DNA of 64,000 bases from Elusimicrobia bacterium GWA2_61_42. Lineage in GTDB: Bacteria > Elusimicrobiota > Elusimicrobia > Elusimicrobiales > UBA9959. Each line of letters begins with the position of its first letter. Positions within the stretch are counted from its first letter, which is position 1. The notes beneath the pieces are model-generated. The model was given only the letters and a program-made list of their open reading frames with translations, ran no database searches and was not told the DNA's origin. The stretch covers positions 1-64,000 of the forward strand of contig MGTU01000020.1 in the NCBI GenBank assembly GCA_001799615.1, read 5' to 3'. Below are positions 63,931 through 64,000 of the stretch, one piece after another. Both the position numbers and the translations under genes were made by a program.

Positions 63931-64000
63931 ATGGGCCAAAAAATTCACCCCCGCGGTTTAAGGCTTGGTTACATCCAGGACTGGCGCTCCCGCTGGTTCT
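63931..64000 (+). CDS. rpsC: 30S ribosomal protein S3, N-terminal fragment
   Basis: The ATG at 63931 opens [20 protein letters not shown], the standard S3 start (G-Q-K-x-x-P-x-G-x-R-L-G). The gene runs off the right edge. It starts one base after the rplV stop, continuing the operon. Confidence 0.94.
   Translation, partial: MGQKIHPRGLRLGYIQDWRSRWF

Overview
The window comes from a GC-rich bacterium with a diderm-style secretome: many signal peptides, lipoproteins, a beta-barrel candidate, an L,D-transpeptidase and secreted hydrolases. My best guess is Elusimicrobiota or a related candidate lineage. That rests on gene style and repeat content, not on a search, so hold it at moderate confidence.

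Layout. 1-620 holds the end of tuf (EF-Tu) and rpsJ (S10), closed by a strong terminator. The rest of the S10 operon (rplC-rplD-rplW-rplB-rpsS-rplV-rpsC) resumes only at 60650, behind its own textbook promoter and a leader of about 270 nt. About 60 kb of mostly accessory genes therefore lies between two parts of a normally continuous operon.

0.9-6.6 kb is AT-rich and looks acquired. It carries membrane proteins and lipoproteins of unknown role, a DUF6864-like/membrane gene pair, a candidate graspetide precursor with its ATP-grasp ligase, and debris of a small inverted-repeat element (26-bp terminal repeats, two complete copies). 6.7-19.8 kb is a string of mostly single genes, mainly on the + strand: MazG-like, GNAT, two CPBP proteases, SugE, a hybrid histidine kinase, a radical SAM/SPASM enzyme with a probable exported substrate, DUF2975 and HEAT proteins. 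Most are separated by one recurring hairpin module. 19.8-31 kb holds a MATE exporter, an exported GYxxG-repeat protein, a pseudopilin-like lipoprotein, a histidine kinase, RlmN, a DTW-domain protein and an L,D-transpeptidase. 31-50 kb holds RsgA, response regulators, a zinc-ribbon protein, a TPR/barrel protein, a hydrolase, a secreted T1/Sa-type RNase, metallopeptidases, a REC-CheC fusion, DUF2339, a class III cyclase and pyroglutamyl peptidase. 50-60 kb holds an aldo/keto reductase lipoprotein, a broken gene, an RRM protein, a cNMP-binding protein, an exported phosphatase/kinase-like pair, a SUMF1-type protein, a candidate small RNA and a VOC protein.

The dominant non-coding feature is a dispersed module: a CCGCCGGG/CCCGGCGG hairpin, TTTTGTTTT, and often TAGAAT. 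It ends one gene and appears to start the next. In five cases exactly six bases separate TAGAAT from the ATG, which predicts leaderless mRNAs. About thirty copies occur, and the asymmetric ones all face the same way. No tRNA, rRNA, CRISPR array, integrase or intact transposase was seen.
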